Shown: positions 8,373-18,667, counted from the first letter of the stretch. The stretch is DNA of 40,680 nucleotides from Flavobacteriales bacterium (GCA_020631555.1 JAHDGY010000018.1:1-40680), one strand, 5' to 3'. Made by a program: numbers and translations. The notes: a model not told the origin generated them from the sequence alone.

Positions 8373-10052
8373 TTACAGTTCCTTATCCTCTTCTGTTTCC
8401 TCTTCCAGGGTACTCAAATATGCACTAGGGGTCACCCCCATTATTAATTTAAAATGTTTATTGAAGGTAGATTTACTTTTGTATCCAATCATTTCTGCCA
8501 AAACTTCAATTTTATAATTGGCATACTCAGATGTTTTTACCATTTGACAAAACAAGTCAATTCTCCTTTGGGTTACGAAACTGCTAAAATTCGTTTGATA
8601 ATGAGAATTGATCGCCTTTGACAAATACGTTGTGTTAGTATTTAGTAGCTGTGCCAGCCCAGTTAAACTCAGTGATGGATCGCAAAGAATCTCTCTGTCG
8701 TTCATAGATGCCTCAATATTCTTAAGAAATGCGGGAGACACACTACTCACTTCCTCCTTATCTGCCACTTCCTCAATTCCCTCTTCACCACTTTTTTCTC
8801 CAGCTCTCTGTCGCACAAAAAGCAATAGCACCATCCCACAAATGATGACCACAACACCAACTATCCCAATCACATTAACGCCATCCTTTTCGCCGAGTTC
8901 AGCTTGGTTTTGTCCATATTCATTAATTAATCGGTTAATATTTGTTTCAACCAACCTATCTCTTCTGTGTTTAATATCCTTCCTTACATCTGCCAACCCT
9001 AATCCATTACACACGTCGATTAAATGATCACTCATTTGAAGAAATAAGTCAACATCTCCTGCAATCAAAACAGAATCCGCCAATTCATTAAACTTATCAT
9101 ACAATGGCAAAAATTTGTTCCCATTGTAATAATGGCAAACCGCTTCAAGAAAATCTAAATTGAATTGACTATATCCGTACCCTACCAATGGCGTAACTTG
9201 AATACGGTGAGCACGAAACAAATCCAATTTGCCTTGAAATGCATACAACTCGCAAAAATGAAAGTGCTGCTGCAGCTCGGGCATTGGACCATAATTCATC
9301 CCAATATAACTTGCACCCAGTTTTATAAATCGGTACGCCTGATCAAACTCTCTAACAACCGACCTGACTCTGCTCGCTTGATAAAACAACAAGCCAATTA
9401 ACCTTGCATCCCACTGATTCAGGATAAATGTATCCGCCATCCTCTCCAACTCATAACTCGCGATTCCATAATTTCCTTTGTGCATTTCAATACTGGACTG
9501 AATCATTGTAATTCTGAACTTGTCCACGGCATTTGTAGACTTGTACGTCATTTCCAAACATTGTCTTAATTTACTTTCAGCCTGTTCGATAAGTCCCAGA
9601 CCAAGAAGTATCTGACTTTGCAATAATCTTCCGGTTAACAAACGTGACTCACAATCACATTGAGAAGCATTCTTCTCAATATTCAAGGTAATTTCAAATG
9701 CCTTATAATATTTGTGACTAGATAAATACGCGTCCACAAGAAGCGGGGCCACAATAGTATACAGTGAATCATAATGATTTCGAGAACACCCATCAACCAT
9801 GACTTGATAATATCGAATCAACAATCCGGGCTTTAAAGTTCCCCGATGCGAGGTTACTTTCTTCATGAAGTCGATAATACCTTCTTCACTTGACTCCAGC
9901 TGAAGTTTTTTGGACAAGTCATCAAACTCAATATCTGTATAAACTATTGCCGGTTCCACATTGGACTGTCCAACAGTCAAAAACGAACAGAAAACAGAAA
10001 ACAGGAAGAGAATATAACGAAACACAAATGACAATTTCTTATCAATACCCAT
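8373..10052 (-). CDS. Membrane-anchored AraC-family regulator with periplasmic TPR repeats
   Basis: This 559-residue protein has three parts. Residues 1-29 are a signal sequence ending in TVGQS. A helical, TPR-like region runs to about residue 350. One transmembrane helix lies at about 392-415 (IVGVVVIICGMVLLLF), and a C-terminal AraC/XylS DNA-binding domain at about 450-550. The DNA-binding part shows both helix-turn-helix units, including the second-helix pattern IGYKSKSTFNKHFK followed by GVTPSAY. Such proteins are common in Bacteroidota and are thought to couple a periplasmic signal to transcription; the signal is unknown here. A short acidic linker joins the membrane helix to the DNA-binding domain. 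The gene is monocistronic, with a long leader that holds a strong inverted repeat. Confidence 0.88.
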   Translation of the reverse strand: MGIDKKLSFVFRYILFLFSVFCSFLTVGQSNVEPAIVYTDIEFDDLSKKLQLESSEEGIIDFMKKVTSHRGTLKPGLLIRYYQVMVDGCSRNHYDSLYTIVAPLLVDAYLSSHKYYKAFEITLNIEKNASQCDCESRLLTGRLLQSQILLGLGLIEQAESKLRQCLEMTYKSTNAVDKFRITMIQSSIEMHKGNYGIASYELERMADTFILNQWDARLIGLLFYQASRVRSVVREFDQAYRFIKLGASYIGMNYGPMPELQQHFHFCELYAFQGKLDLFRAHRIQVTPLVGYGYSQFNLDFLEAVCHYYNGNKFLPLYDKFNELADSVLIAGDVDLFLQMSDHLIDVCNGLGLADVRKDIKHRRDRLVETNINRLINEYGQNQAELGEKDGVNVIGIVGVVVIICGMVLLLFVRQRAGEKSGEEGIEEVADKEEVSSVSPAFLKNIEASMNDREILCDPSLSLTGLAQLLNTNTTYLSKAINSHYQTNFSSFVTQRRIDLFCQMVKTSEYANYKIEVLAEMIGYKSKSTFNKHFKLIMGVTPSAYLSTLEEETEEDKEL

Positions 10053-10358
10053 AGTTAAGTAGTCAATTCTTCAAATTGAGACACCCGGACATCTGATTCA
10101 ATAATTTTACAATCAGCAACACCTCAATCTGCTTAGATGTCACAATTTGAGCGGAAAAATAAGTAAATCATTTAAGTAATAACACGTGTTTATTTATCAA
10201 TTTATTTGTAATACGGAAATTTAGCACCCCAAACCAATAATCCCGACCGTGTGATTATTGGTTTGGGGTGCTAAATTTCCGAAAACAGCTCGGCATCAAC
10301 GATCAGTTAATTAATAAATCGATTATTAAAAACCTGACCTGACTTAAAACGAAGCAAA
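10053..10358. other. Intergenic stretch between the AraC-type gene and an unknown membrane gene
   Basis: These 306 bases hold no convincing open frame. They contain a 10-bp palindrome, AACACGTGTT, at 10181-10190 and the perfect 29-bp inverted repeat at 10214-10281. I see no clear TAnnTTTG box for the AraC-type gene. Confidence 0.6.
10214..10281. repeat. Perfect 29-bp inverted repeat with 10-base loop
   Basis: The left arm 10214-10242 and the right arm 10253-10281 are exact reverse complements over all 29 positions, separated by ccgaccgtgt. The arms hold a GC block (gcacccc / ggggtgc) flanked by AT-rich sequence. It lies after the end of the 10359-10928 gene (minus strand) and before the AraC-type gene. 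No T-run follows the stem on either strand, so it is not a classical intrinsic terminator. It could be a transcript-protecting hairpin, a REP or MITE-like mobile unit, or a regulator site. A perfect stem of this length is far beyond chance. Confidence 0.9.
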
Positions 10359-10928
10359 TCAACCTAAAGCCCCCAAAGAAACATACATGAATTGGTATCC
10401 AAACCATAAAGTAACGGCACGCTTACCATTCAAGTTCAAACCCGCATGCTCCGCGACTATAATAGTCCAAAAACTCATAAACAATACCATGGCGTCTAAA
10501 AAAAGTAAATCACGGCCTGCAAGTCTGTTGAATAAAAAAACGAGTGTCACAATGGAAGTAATAACCGGAATAATTTTCCAGCGAGCTTTACCGTAAATAA
10601 TTCCGTCATAGAAGACGAAAATTACATACAGAATAACTCCAACCAGAATCAATATGTCCATCAGTCTACCAATGATTGGAAAGACCGATAGAGTGTGAAT
10701 TTCCAATACCATTACCTTAATCGCAACCAATAAAGATGCGATGAACGAAGCATGATATTTACTTAAAGTCGATTTGAAAATGAAAATAATAGCCGCTAGC
10801 GAAATGAAAAGAACATTAACTTGGTAAGGTAAGATTGCGAAGGAATTGGCGCTAAAACTCCTGTTTGACAAACCAAAAACTATATTTGATAAAACCCATA
10901 CCAACAACCATCTTGACTCTCGGCTCAT
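10359..10928 (-). CDS. Unknown polytopic membrane protein
   Basis: I do not recognise this 189-residue protein. It is very hydrophobic, with about six likely membrane segments. The first covers residues 7-20 (WLLVWVLSNIVFGL), and others are centred near 45, 70, 95, 120 and 145. The loops hold few charges, mostly Lys and Arg. No Cys and no catalytic motif stands out. The start ATG at 10928 places the short basic MSRESR before the first helix, as expected for an inner-membrane protein. It lies 120 bases downstream of the membrane/thioredoxin gene on the same strand, so the two may be cotranscribed. Confidence 0.6.
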   Translation of the reverse strand: MSRESRWLLVWVLSNIVFGLSNRSFSANSFAILPYQVNVLFISLAAIIFIFKSTLSKYHASFIASLLVAIKVMVLEIHTLSVFPIIGRLMDILILVGVILYVIFVFYDGIIYGKARWKIIPVITSIVTLVFLFNRLAGRDLLFLDAMVLFMSFWTIIVAEHAGLNLNGKRAVTLWFGYQFMYVSLGALG

Positions 10929-11048
10929 GGGTCAATAATAGCAGTATTTTTGGAAAATTTAGACTTGGGAAATTTAGAAATTTGTAAGAGCAAAGTGATC
11001 ACCTTCCGCATTGTGATAATTTCAATTCAGCACTGAAAACATGGAAAA

Positions 11049-11927
11049 TCAGCCAAAAATATGCTCCAACCAAAAATAGTTGATATCAAACCCTACAACC
11101 AACTTGGATTGGCTCTCCTCCTTAACGATCATTGAAGGAAGACTAGGTCCGGCTAATGAGAAAAACCTTTGTAAATCGTCCATAAATAAATAATCACATT
11201 TTATATCGAATTTGGAACATAACCTCCAAGCAGCTTGTTCGGCACCTATAAAACAGATTGTAATATGCTCAAAATGTCTATCCTCTTGGGCCACACTAAT
11301 CTTATATAGCAAATCCTCACAGTGCATACATGAAGTGCTTAGAAAGAAAAAAACTGACTTATTTTCTCCCTGCTCCGCGTAAAACGACTCAGAATATTGC
11401 TTAAATGATTCTTGGTCCAAATGAGTAGTTGAAATTTCGAAAAAGCTATACTGTGATAAACCAGCAAAGAAGCTCACAGGAGATAAGCAAATCATGACAA
11501 CCCACATTACCCAGGACTTGACCCTTCTGCTAGCCCCAAACCAAATCATTGCTGGAGAAACGAGCATCAATAAAACAACAACGAAAAGATGGGCTGTGCT
11601 CAAACCTTCGAATCCGAAAATACAGATATCGGTTTTACTTGGAATCAACCAACTACACAGCAAATCAATTACAGATAAGCAAAAAACAAAAATGCAACCT
11701 ACTCGAATTATCGTTTCCGAACCAATTCGAAAAAGATAAAACACAGCGAGAACAATTTCAAGAAACATTAACACTCTCAACAAAATCGGACCGAGATACC
11801 AGCCGAAACCAATCTCAACTAGACGCAAGTCAATTTTGTCGTAGTAAATAGCTTGGAGAGAAAATAAACCGCCCAATAGCAAAGCTAAGGTTGCATTTGT
11901 ACTGTAATTCCACCCAAGGTTTCTCAT
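11049..11927 (-). CDS. Membrane protein with C-terminal thioredoxin-like CxxC domain
   Basis: This 292-residue protein appears to be a fusion. Residues 1-150 form about five membrane helices in the style of DoxX/MauE proteins. From about residue 175 comes a thioredoxin-like domain with the redox motif C200-M-H-C203 after a hydrophobic strand (SVFFFLSTS), and a likely cis-proline loop at GPSLPS (Pro264). MauE-type proteins work with thioredoxin folds in disulfide chemistry or cofactor maturation, so a membrane-bound thiol oxidoreductase facing the periplasm is the best inference. The substrate is unknown. The gene lies 33 bases after recQ's end, on the same strand, and is followed by an unknown membrane gene. 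Confidence 0.7.
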   Translation of the reverse strand: MRNLGWNYSTNATLALLLGGLFSLQAIYYDKIDLRLVEIGFGWYLGPILLRVLMFLEIVLAVFYLFRIGSETIIRVGCIFVFCLSVIDLLCSWLIPSKTDICIFGFEGLSTAHLFVVVLLMLVSPAMIWFGASRRVKSWVMWVVMICLSPVSFFAGLSQYSFFEISTTHLDQESFKQYSESFYAEQGENKSVFFFLSTSCMHCEDLLYKISVAQEDRHFEHITICFIGAEQAAWRLCSKFDIKCDYLFMDDLQRFFSLAGPSLPSMIVKEESQSKLVVGFDINYFWLEHIFG

Positions 11928-11960
11928 TGTTTTAAAGCAGCTTCGGACTGCTCATTTAGT

Positions 11961-14144
11961 CTAATTTGCCACTTCACTCATAAACTTAATGCGCATCAAT
12001 CTCAATTCCTCTTCGGTGTAGTCTCCTTCAAATTCTTCAAAGGCCTGATCAATAGAATCTGATTCGGCGTCCTCCATGAAATAATCATAAATCTCTTCTT
12101 GAGCATCTTGATCCAATACGTCATTTAGATAATAATCCAAGTCTACCTTGGTACCAGATGCCACGATGCCCTCAATTTCATTAATCAATTCATCTACCTC
12201 CTTACCTTGCGCGGAAGCAATATCTTCTAAAGGCAATTTCCTGTCAATATTTTTGATGATATTGACCTTCGATCCTGATTTGTTTACCAAAGTTTTTACT
12301 ACAAAGTCTTGAGCTCTTTCAATTTGATTTTCATTAACGTAAGTAGCAATAAGCTCTACGAATGGTTTACCGTAACGCAAAGCTTTTCCCTGACCAACGC
12401 CAACAATACCCTGTAATTCATCAACCGTAACAGGATACTGAATAGCCATATCAGCCAATGACGGGTCCTGAAAGACGACAAACGGAGGAACTCCTTTTGA
12501 CTTAGCTATTCTTTTACGCAAGTCATCCATCATTTTGAACAACTTAGGATCCGAAACCGCTCTTCCAACTCTAGGTTCTTCAACCTCATCAATATTCGAA
12601 TAGTCGTGTTCCTTTACCAACTTCAATGAAAACGGATTCGCCATGAATTCGCGACCTTTTTCCGTAATTTTCAATAAGCCGTAGTTTTCAACATCTTTCG
12701 ACAACAGCCCTAGAACAATCGACTGCCTAATTGCAGCATTCCACAAAGGAACATCCTCATCTTTTCCGGAACCAAAAACCGCTAAATCATCGTGCTTATA
12801 CATCTGGCATTCGTTGGTCACCACACCTCTAAGCACATCAACAACATGCTTACTTTTATGACGTTGCTTGACCTCACTAATTACGTTTAGTAATTTTGCG
12901 ACATAATCCTTGCCTTCAAATTCCTCCTTCGGATTTTTACAATTATCGCACATATCGGAACATCTACCAGAGTCAAATTCCTCACCAAAATAATGCAAGA
13001 CGTATTTTCGACGGCAAATAGAAGTTTCCGCATAAGAAACCATTTCATGAAGAAGTTGTTTTCCGATTTCTTGTTCTGCAACCGGCTTACCCTGCAAAAA
13101 TTTCTCTAATTTTTCTATATCCTTGTAACTATAGAACACAACACAACGACCTTCTCCGCCATCTCTACCTGCACGTCCAGTTTCCTGATAATAGCTTTCT
13201 AAACTCTTAGGAATATCATGGTGTAAAACAAATCGGACATCTGGTTTATCAATACCCATTCCGAAGGCAATTGTGGCAACAATTACGTCCACATCTTTCA
13301 TCAAAAACATGTCTTGATATTTGGCACGTGTAGTCCCATCCAAACCAGCGTGATAAGGCAGCGATTTTATACCGTTAACCTTAAGGATTTCTGCAAGTTC
13401 CTCTACCTTCTTTCTTGACAGGCAGTAAATTATTCCACTTTGCCCTTCGTATTGTCGGACCAACCGAATAATCTCTTTCTCCACATCCTTTTTCGGTCTT
13501 ACCTCATAAAAAAGATTCTCTCGGTTAAAGGATGCTTTAAAAACTTTCGAATCTAGCATTCCCAGATTCTTTTTAATGTCATATTGAACTTTTGGCGTGG
13601 CCGTTGCGGTAAGCGCAATAATAGGAACCCGTCCAATATTTTCCATCATAGGCTTTAACCTCCTATACTCAGGTCTAAAATCGTGACCCCACTCGGAAAT
13701 ACAATGTGCTTCATCCACTGCAAAAAACGAAATCTGCACTTCTTTGAAAAATTCAATATTCTCCTCCTTATTGAGGGATTCCGGAGCAACATATAATAGT
13801 TTGGTTTTGCCTGACCTGACACAATCACGAACGTGTTGTCTCTCGGTTTTAGATAAAGACGAATTTAAAAAGTGGGCAACAACCTCATTATCACTTGCAT
13901 GCCTAATCATATCTACCTGATTTTTCATCAAGGCGATCAGCGGTGAAATGACAATTGCAGTGCCATCCATCATTAAAGCTGGAAGTTGGTAACACAAAGA
14001 TTTCCCTCCGCCAGTAGGCATAATAACAAATGAATCATGGCCATCTAATAAATTCTGTATAATTTCTTCTTGCTCTCCCTTAAAGGAACTAAACCCAAAA
14101 TAGGTTTGAAGTGATTCGCTTAAGGATATTTCGGTAGCCAACAT
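11961..14144 (-). CDS. recQ: ATP-dependent DNA helicase RecQ
   Basis: This 727-residue 3'-5' helicase is used in recombination repair and replication fork processing. The helicase motifs are complete: MPTGGGKSLCYQ (Walker A near 43-49), VDEAHCISEWGHDFRP, ALTATAT, and QETGRAGRDG. A four-Cys zinc-binding region follows (CRRK, then CSDMCDNC), then the winged helix and an HRDC domain (VFQDPSLADMAIQYPVTVDE). The last 120 residues form an acidic helix-turn-helix extension (HTH_40 type) common in Bacteroidota RecQ, which explains the extra length over the E. coli protein. The ATG at 14144 fits the family start. It is divergent from tatC, with a 187-base shared upstream region. Confidence 0.97.
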   Translation of the reverse strand: MLATEISLSESLQTYFGFSSFKGEQEEIIQNLLDGHDSFVIMPTGGGKSLCYQLPALMMDGTAIVISPLIALMKNQVDMIRHASDNEVVAHFLNSSLSKTERQHVRDCVRSGKTKLLYVAPESLNKEENIEFFKEVQISFFAVDEAHCISEWGHDFRPEYRRLKPMMENIGRVPIIALTATATPKVQYDIKKNLGMLDSKVFKASFNRENLFYEVRPKKDVEKEIIRLVRQYEGQSGIIYCLSRKKVEELAEILKVNGIKSLPYHAGLDGTTRAKYQDMFLMKDVDVIVATIAFGMGIDKPDVRFVLHHDIPKSLESYYQETGRAGRDGGEGRCVVFYSYKDIEKLEKFLQGKPVAEQEIGKQLLHEMVSYAETSICRRKYVLHYFGEEFDSGRCSDMCDNCKNPKEEFEGKDYVAKLLNVISEVKQRHKSKHVVDVLRGVVTNECQMYKHDDLAVFGSGKDEDVPLWNAAIRQSIVLGLLSKDVENYGLLKITEKGREFMANPFSLKLVKEHDYSNIDEVEEPRVGRAVSDPKLFKMMDDLRKRIAKSKGVPPFVVFQDPSLADMAIQYPVTVDELQGIVGVGQGKALRYGKPFVELIATYVNENQIERAQDFVVKTLVNKSGSKVNIIKNIDRKLPLEDIASAQGKEVDELINEIEGIVASGTKVDLDYYLNDVLDQDAQEEIYDYFMEDAESDSIDQAFEEFEGDYTEEELRLMRIKFMSEVAN

Positions 14145-14331
14145 GTGCAGATATGTTTTATTAATTCTTTATTCTCAAACCAATTGCATATTAAATTTAG
14201 CATATTTTAATTTTTCATTAGAGCATTTTTTCGACCAAACCAGCGAATATTACAGTCGAATAATAAAATTTGACGTCGGCCGGTATTAACCAACCTCGGA
14301 TATTTTAAATATTTAATTTCGCTGTTCACAT

Positions 14332-15138
14332 ATGAACTCAACAGAATCGGAAAAAGAAATGCCCTTTTTGGGACACCTTGAAGAGCTAAGATGGAGACTA
14401 GTAAGATCCGCAGTTGCCATTTCATTAATCGCTATTCTGATTTTCATATTTACAGAACAACTTGTTAATCAGGTTTTTATTGCAATGTCCAAAACAAATT
14501 TTCCAACATATCGCTTTTTTTGTTGGGTCTCGAAGAAACTTGGCATGGGAGACACTCTTTGCGCTTCGAAAATTGAACTTTCACTCCAATCGACTGAAAT
14601 GATGGGACAATTCTCTACCAACATGTATCTAGCACTAATTGGTGGAATAGTTGTTTCCTTTCCGTTTATTTTTCACCAAATGTGGGGGTTCTTGAAGCCT
14701 GGTTTAAAGGAACATGAGTTGAAACACTCTAATGGTTTAGTATTTTATGGCTCATTCTTGTTTTTTTCTGGAGTTGCTTTCGGTTACTTTTTAATTTCGC
14801 CATTGTGTGTGCAATTTTTTGGAAACTACAAAATGGCAGCAAGCATAGCCAATGACTTCAAAATAAACTCCTACTTATCCATTATTAGTACTTCAACTTT
14901 TTTCTGCGGTCTGCTATTCGAACTTCCGGTTATTGCATACATTCTTTCCAAGATTGGAATTATTGACGCTACTTTCCTGAAAAAATATCGACGGCATGCA
15001 ATCGTTGTCATATTGATTTTGTCCGCCATTATTACGCCACCAGATTTCATTAGCCAGGTAATTGTATCCGTTCCTATATTGATTCTATATGAAATAGCCA
15101 TTTTCGTATCTAAACGAGCTACTCGCCGGAGAAAATAG
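14332..15138 (+). CDS. tatC: Sec-independent protein translocase TatC
   Basis: This 268-residue inner-membrane protein is the core receptor of the twin-arginine translocase, which exports folded proteins. The N-terminus shows the conserved cytoplasmic FLGHLEELRWRL. The first-loop region contains FHQMWGFLKPGLKEHE, a strong TatC signature. Six hydrophobic helices fit the family, and ITPPD in the last third is also typical. A periplasmic loop with two Cys (FCWVSKKLGMGDTLC) is longer than in E. coli TatC. No TatA/TatB gene is present in the window. The start ATG at 14332 is ten residues before the conserved motif. Confidence 0.96.
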   Translation: MNSTESEKEMPFLGHLEELRWRLVRSAVAISLIAILIFIFTEQLVNQVFIAMSKTNFPTYRFFCWVSKKLGMGDTLCASKIELSLQSTEMMGQFSTNMYLALIGGIVVSFPFIFHQMWGFLKPGLKEHELKHSNGLVFYGSFLFFSGVAFGYFLISPLCVQFFGNYKMAASIANDFKINSYLSIISTSTFFCGLLFELPVIAYILSKIGIIDATFLKKYRRHAIVVILILSAIITPPDFISQVIVSVPILILYEIAIFVSKRATRRRK

Positions 15139-15440
15139 CTAAGTTTGCCAAGCAGACAAAAAGAGATGGTTAAACAAATTTTTTACGGTGAAGTTGAAAG
15201 GATTGACTTAAAGTATCAACAAGAATTGGCATGTTTCGATCAGCTTCTTAGCTCGCCAAGTACAAAAGCACAATGCAATTTATTTATTTCAAATTCAGTA
15301 TCTTGCAAAACAATCAGATCAATATCCTATAGAAAATAAAAGTTGACAACAGCATGTTCAATTGTACCTGAAATAACAAGTTTGACCCTTATCTATTATA
15401 ACCTTACATGATTAATCTTATCTTTTAAATTCTACGAAAA
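15139..15440. other. Intergenic stretch after tatC, one weak small frame
   Basis: These 302 bases contain one small open frame on the plus strand, with an ATG at 15166 and a stop at 15339 (57 codons, MVKQIFYGEVERIDLKYQQE at its start). It has no recognisable family, no signal peptide and no ribosome-binding sequence. I give it little weight. No RNA gene or terminator hairpin is seen. Confidence 0.4.
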
Positions 15441-17927
15441 GTGTTGGCGAAAAATTGGTATACGATATTTCCCTCTGTTCTCATGTTTTTACTCATGAGC
15501 GGTTCTTCTTTTGGCCAGAAAACTGTGGTCAAAGGCAGGGTAATAGATGCTGTAACCAAGGAAGGAATAGGGTTTTCGACAATCAAATTTCAAGATTCAA
15601 AAATTGGCGTCGTAACGGACATTGACGGTTATTATTCAATCGAAACTTATTACGCCACAGACTCTTTGCAAATATCATACATGGGTTATAAGAAGATGAC
15701 CAAAGGAGTATTGGTAGATAAATCTCAAGAAATCAATTTCGAATTAATTAAAGGACAAGAAGAACTTCCTGAAATAGTAATTAAAGCCAAGAAAAGAGAT
15801 GATCCTGCATTAGTGCTCTTCAGAAAGATTATCAAGAATAAGAAAATCAATAATCGGATTAAACTTGACGCGTACGAGTACGAAACGTACAACAAAATCG
15901 AATTGGACTTAAATAACTGGGGAGATAAGTTCAAAAAGAGGAGGTTTATGAAGTCCCTCGACTTTATCTGGGATCACATTGATAGTCTGGAGACTGGTGA
16001 AAAATTCTTGCCAGTTTTCCTTACAGAAACAATTTCAGATTATCATTATAGAAAAGATCCTAGTGGACAAAAGGAAATTGTCAAAGCTTCTAGGATTTCA
16101 GGAATTGAAAACGAAAGCATTTCCCAGTTTCTAGGTCAAATGTACCAGAACATTAACATTTACGACAACAACCTTCTGGTGTTTAGTAAAGGCTTTGTTA
16201 GCCCCATTTCAGCTTTTGGCAACAATTATTACAGATATTATCTAACCGATAGCGCGAGTATGGACGGATACTGGTGTTATAAGCTGGAATATTACCCTAG
16301 AAGAAAGGGTGATCCTTGCTTCAAAGGCGAAATGTGGATTCATGACACGACTTATGCAGTTAAACAACTTGAATGCGAGATAAGTGAGCTTGCGAATATC
16401 AATTTTGTTCAGGGGTTAAAGGTTAAGCAAGTTTATGAACAAGTTGAAGATGAGGTTTGGATGCTGAGAAAAGAAAAACTGTTCGTTGACTTCAGTTTAA
16501 CAGATAATTCCACCGGGTTCTTCGGAAAACGAACTACCACATATAAAGACTTTAAGATCAATCAACCTCGTGACGTAGACTTCTATAAAAGCTTGGAAAA
16601 CGTAACGGTGTTAAAAGGGGCTAACAAACAATCAGACGATTATTGGGTTAAGAACCGGCATGAAGAACTGGATAAAAATGAAAAAGCGGTCTATCACCTA
16701 ACGGATACGGTCAAAAATCTTCCCATATTTAAAACTTCCGTTGACATAATTGAAACTATCGTTACTGGCTACAAACTACTAGGTCCATTAAGATTGGGGC
16801 CATATTCCTCTTTATATAGCTTTAATATCGTGGAAGGATCTAGATTTAGGCTGGGGCTTCGCACGAACAACTCATTTAGTAACAAATGGCTTTTGGAGGG
16901 GCACGGTGCTTATGGGCTTAAAGATAAGCGATGGAAATATGGTGGCGGCGTCACCTACTACTTTAATAAGAAGCCACGAACGTTCCTCGGGGTATGGCTA
17001 CAAGATGATGTGATGCAACTGGGATCTACCTTCAGTCGACGGAGGAACAGTGACAACCTGTTTAGGTCATTGGCTAATAGAGCTGCAACAAACCGACTGA
17101 CTCAAATCAATCAAATTCAAGTCTTCTTCAATAAAGAGTGGTTCCACGGCTTTAGCAATATGCTTCAACTAGAAAGGCGAATAATTCATCCTGTGGGAAC
17201 TCTCAATTTTAATAGACCTATAGACCAAGGCGAATCAGAAGTTATAAACAGTATTCGAGCCACCGAAATCAGCTTAAGCACTCACTTCGCCTGGAAAGAA
17301 AGGTTTATTGAAGGCAAATTTAAGAGACGAAGTATTGGAACTACTAAACCTGTCCTGGACCTCACCTACTCATACGGTATCCCCAATTTGCTTGGTGGCC
17401 AATACGAATACCATAAACTAGTCTTAAACTATAAACATAAGTTAAGATTAGGGCCCTGGGGTATGGTGGAATACCGAGCGGAAACCGGTAAATATTTTGG
17501 CAACCTTCCTTACCCTCTACTGGCAATTCACACAGGAAACGAAACGTACTTTGGTCAGTCTCAAGCATTCAACACCATGAACTTCTTCGAATTTGTTAGC
17601 GACCAATACGTCAGCGCAATGGTAACTTATCATATGCATGGGTACATTTTAAATAAAATTCCATTAATTAGAAGGCTAAACCTTCGCGAGGTGGGTGAGA
17701 TAAAAAGCGTTTATGGCACCCTTAATCCAAAACATCGCGGCAAATTGAACTTGGCAGATCATATGTACGAATTGAAGTACCCATTTGTAGAAGCTTCTAT
17801 CGGTATTGAAAATATCTTCAAAGTTTTCCGAGTAGACTTCGTTTACCGATTAACACATCGAAACAACCCTAATAGTGACATAATCAAGCCATTAGGAATT
17901 GTAATTCAGTTAGCGTTCGACTTCTAA
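15441..17927 (+). CDS. Outer-membrane protein with carboxypeptidase-like regulatory domain and DUF5686
   Basis: This 828-residue protein has an N-terminal signal sequence ending near SFGQ (residue 26). It is followed by a CarboxypepD_reg-like beta-sandwich at about residues 28-110 ([20 protein letters not shown], then YMGYKKM). The rest is a DUF5686-type region that ends in alternating beta strands and a C-terminal Phe (VIQLAFDF), the usual end of an outer-membrane barrel. The family resembles TonB-dependent receptor relatives but lacks a plug; its role is unknown. The start is GTG at 15441 (TTG at 15444 is the alternative), since no ATG precedes the signal peptide core. The stop is two bases from lptB, so the two share a transcript. 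Confidence 0.85.
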   Translation: MLAKNWYTIFPSVLMFLLMSGSSFGQKTVVKGRVIDAVTKEGIGFSTIKFQDSKIGVVTDIDGYYSIETYYATDSLQISYMGYKKMTKGVLVDKSQEINFELIKGQEELPEIVIKAKKRDDPALVLFRKIIKNKKINNRIKLDAYEYETYNKIELDLNNWGDKFKKRRFMKSLDFIWDHIDSLETGEKFLPVFLTETISDYHYRKDPSGQKEIVKASRISGIENESISQFLGQMYQNINIYDNNLLVFSKGFVSPISAFGNNYYRYYLTDSASMDGYWCYKLEYYPRRKGDPCFKGEMWIHDTTYAVKQLECEISELANINFVQGLKVKQVYEQVEDEVWMLRKEKLFVDFSLTDNSTGFFGKRTTTYKDFKINQPRDVDFYKSLENVTVLKGANKQSDDYWVKNRHEELDKNEKAVYHLTDTVKNLPIFKTSVDIIETIVTGYKLLGPLRLGPYSSLYSFNIVEGSRFRLGLRTNNSFSNKWLLEGHGAYGLKDKRWKYGGGVTYYFNKKPRTFLGVWLQDDVMQLGSTFSRRRNSDNLFRSLANRAATNRLTQINQIQVFFNKEWFHGFSNMLQLERRIIHPVGTLNFNRPIDQGESEVINSIRATEISLSTHFAWKERFIEGKFKRRSIGTTKPVLDLTYSYGIPNLLGGQYEYHKLVLNYKHKLRLGPWGMVEYRAETGKYFGNLPYPLLAIHTGNETYFGQSQAFNTMNFFEFVSDQYVSAMVTYHMHGYILNKIPLIRRLNLREVGEIKSVYGTLNPKHRGKLNLADHMYELKYPFVEASIGIENIFKVFRVDFVYRLTHRNNPNSDIIKPLGIVIQLAFDF

Positions 17928-17929
17928 TT

Positions 17930-18661
17930 ATGATTTTGCGTACTGATTTAATTAAAAAATCCTACAAAGGACGGGCTGTTGTTAAAGGTGTAAGTGTTGA
18001 AGTAAACCAAGGCGAAATTGTTGGCTTATTAGGACCAAATGGAGCTGGAAAGACGACATCCTTTTATATGATTGTAGGTCTGGTCAAACCAGATTTTGGG
18101 GCTGTGTATTTAAATGACAAAGAAATCACCAGAGAGGCGATGTACAAAAGATCCCAAATGGGAATAGGATATTTGCCTCAAGAGGTTTCTGTTTTCAGAA
18201 AGTTATCAGTCGAAGGGAATATTCGGGCAATTTTGCAAATGACCAAATTGAGCAAAAAGGAACAAGAATATAAATTAGAAGAACTCATAGATGAATTTTC
18301 GTTAGGTCACGTTCGCAAAAACCTTGGACAAGCGCTTTCTGGAGGAGAAAAAAGGAGAACAGAAATAGCCCGGGCACTTGCTACCAATCCTAAATTTATT
18401 TTGCTTGATGAGCCATTTGCTGGTGTGGACCCAATAGCGGTGGAAGACATTCAACGGATTGTACACCAACTAAAAACAAAAAACATAGGCATTCTTATTA
18501 CCGACCACAACGTACAAGAAACACTGTCCATTACGGACAGAACCTACCTGCTGTTTGAAGGCAGCATTCTAAAATCTGGAAACGCAGAAGAACTTGCCAA
18601 TGACGAAACTGTCCGGAAAGTTTATCTCGGGCAGAATTTTGAATTGCGCGAAAAAAAATAA
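17930..18661 (+). CDS. lptB: LPS export ABC transporter ATPase LptB
   Basis: This 243-residue ATPase powers extraction of lipopolysaccharide from the inner membrane with LptF/LptG. All ABC motifs are present: GPNGAGKT (residues 35-42), Q-loop LPQEVSVF, signature [15 protein letters not shown], Walker [14 protein letters not shown] and the switch His in ITDHNV. The signature and the PFAGVDP form are typical of LptB rather than other ABC ATPases. It directly follows the DUF5686 outer-membrane protein. It ends six bases from the convergent purS stop. Confidence 0.96.
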   Translation: MILRTDLIKKSYKGRAVVKGVSVEVNQGEIVGLLGPNGAGKTTSFYMIVGLVKPDFGAVYLNDKEITREAMYKRSQMGIGYLPQEVSVFRKLSVEGNIRAILQMTKLSKKEQEYKLEELIDEFSLGHVRKNLGQALSGGEKRRTEIARALATNPKFILLDEPFAGVDPIAVEDIQRIVHQLKTKNIGILITDHNVQETLSITDRTYLLFEGSILKSGNAEELANDETVRKVYLGQNFELREKK

Positions 18662-18667
18662 GGGCTT

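Noticed and set aside
10214-10281. Classical intrinsic terminator
   Set aside because: The stem is strong, but neither strand has a T-run after it, so it is listed as an inverted repeat.
15145-15339. Small gene after tatC
   Set aside because: Starts at TTG or an internal ATG with no ribosome-binding sequence, no recognisable domain and no neighbour link; not enough to call a gene.
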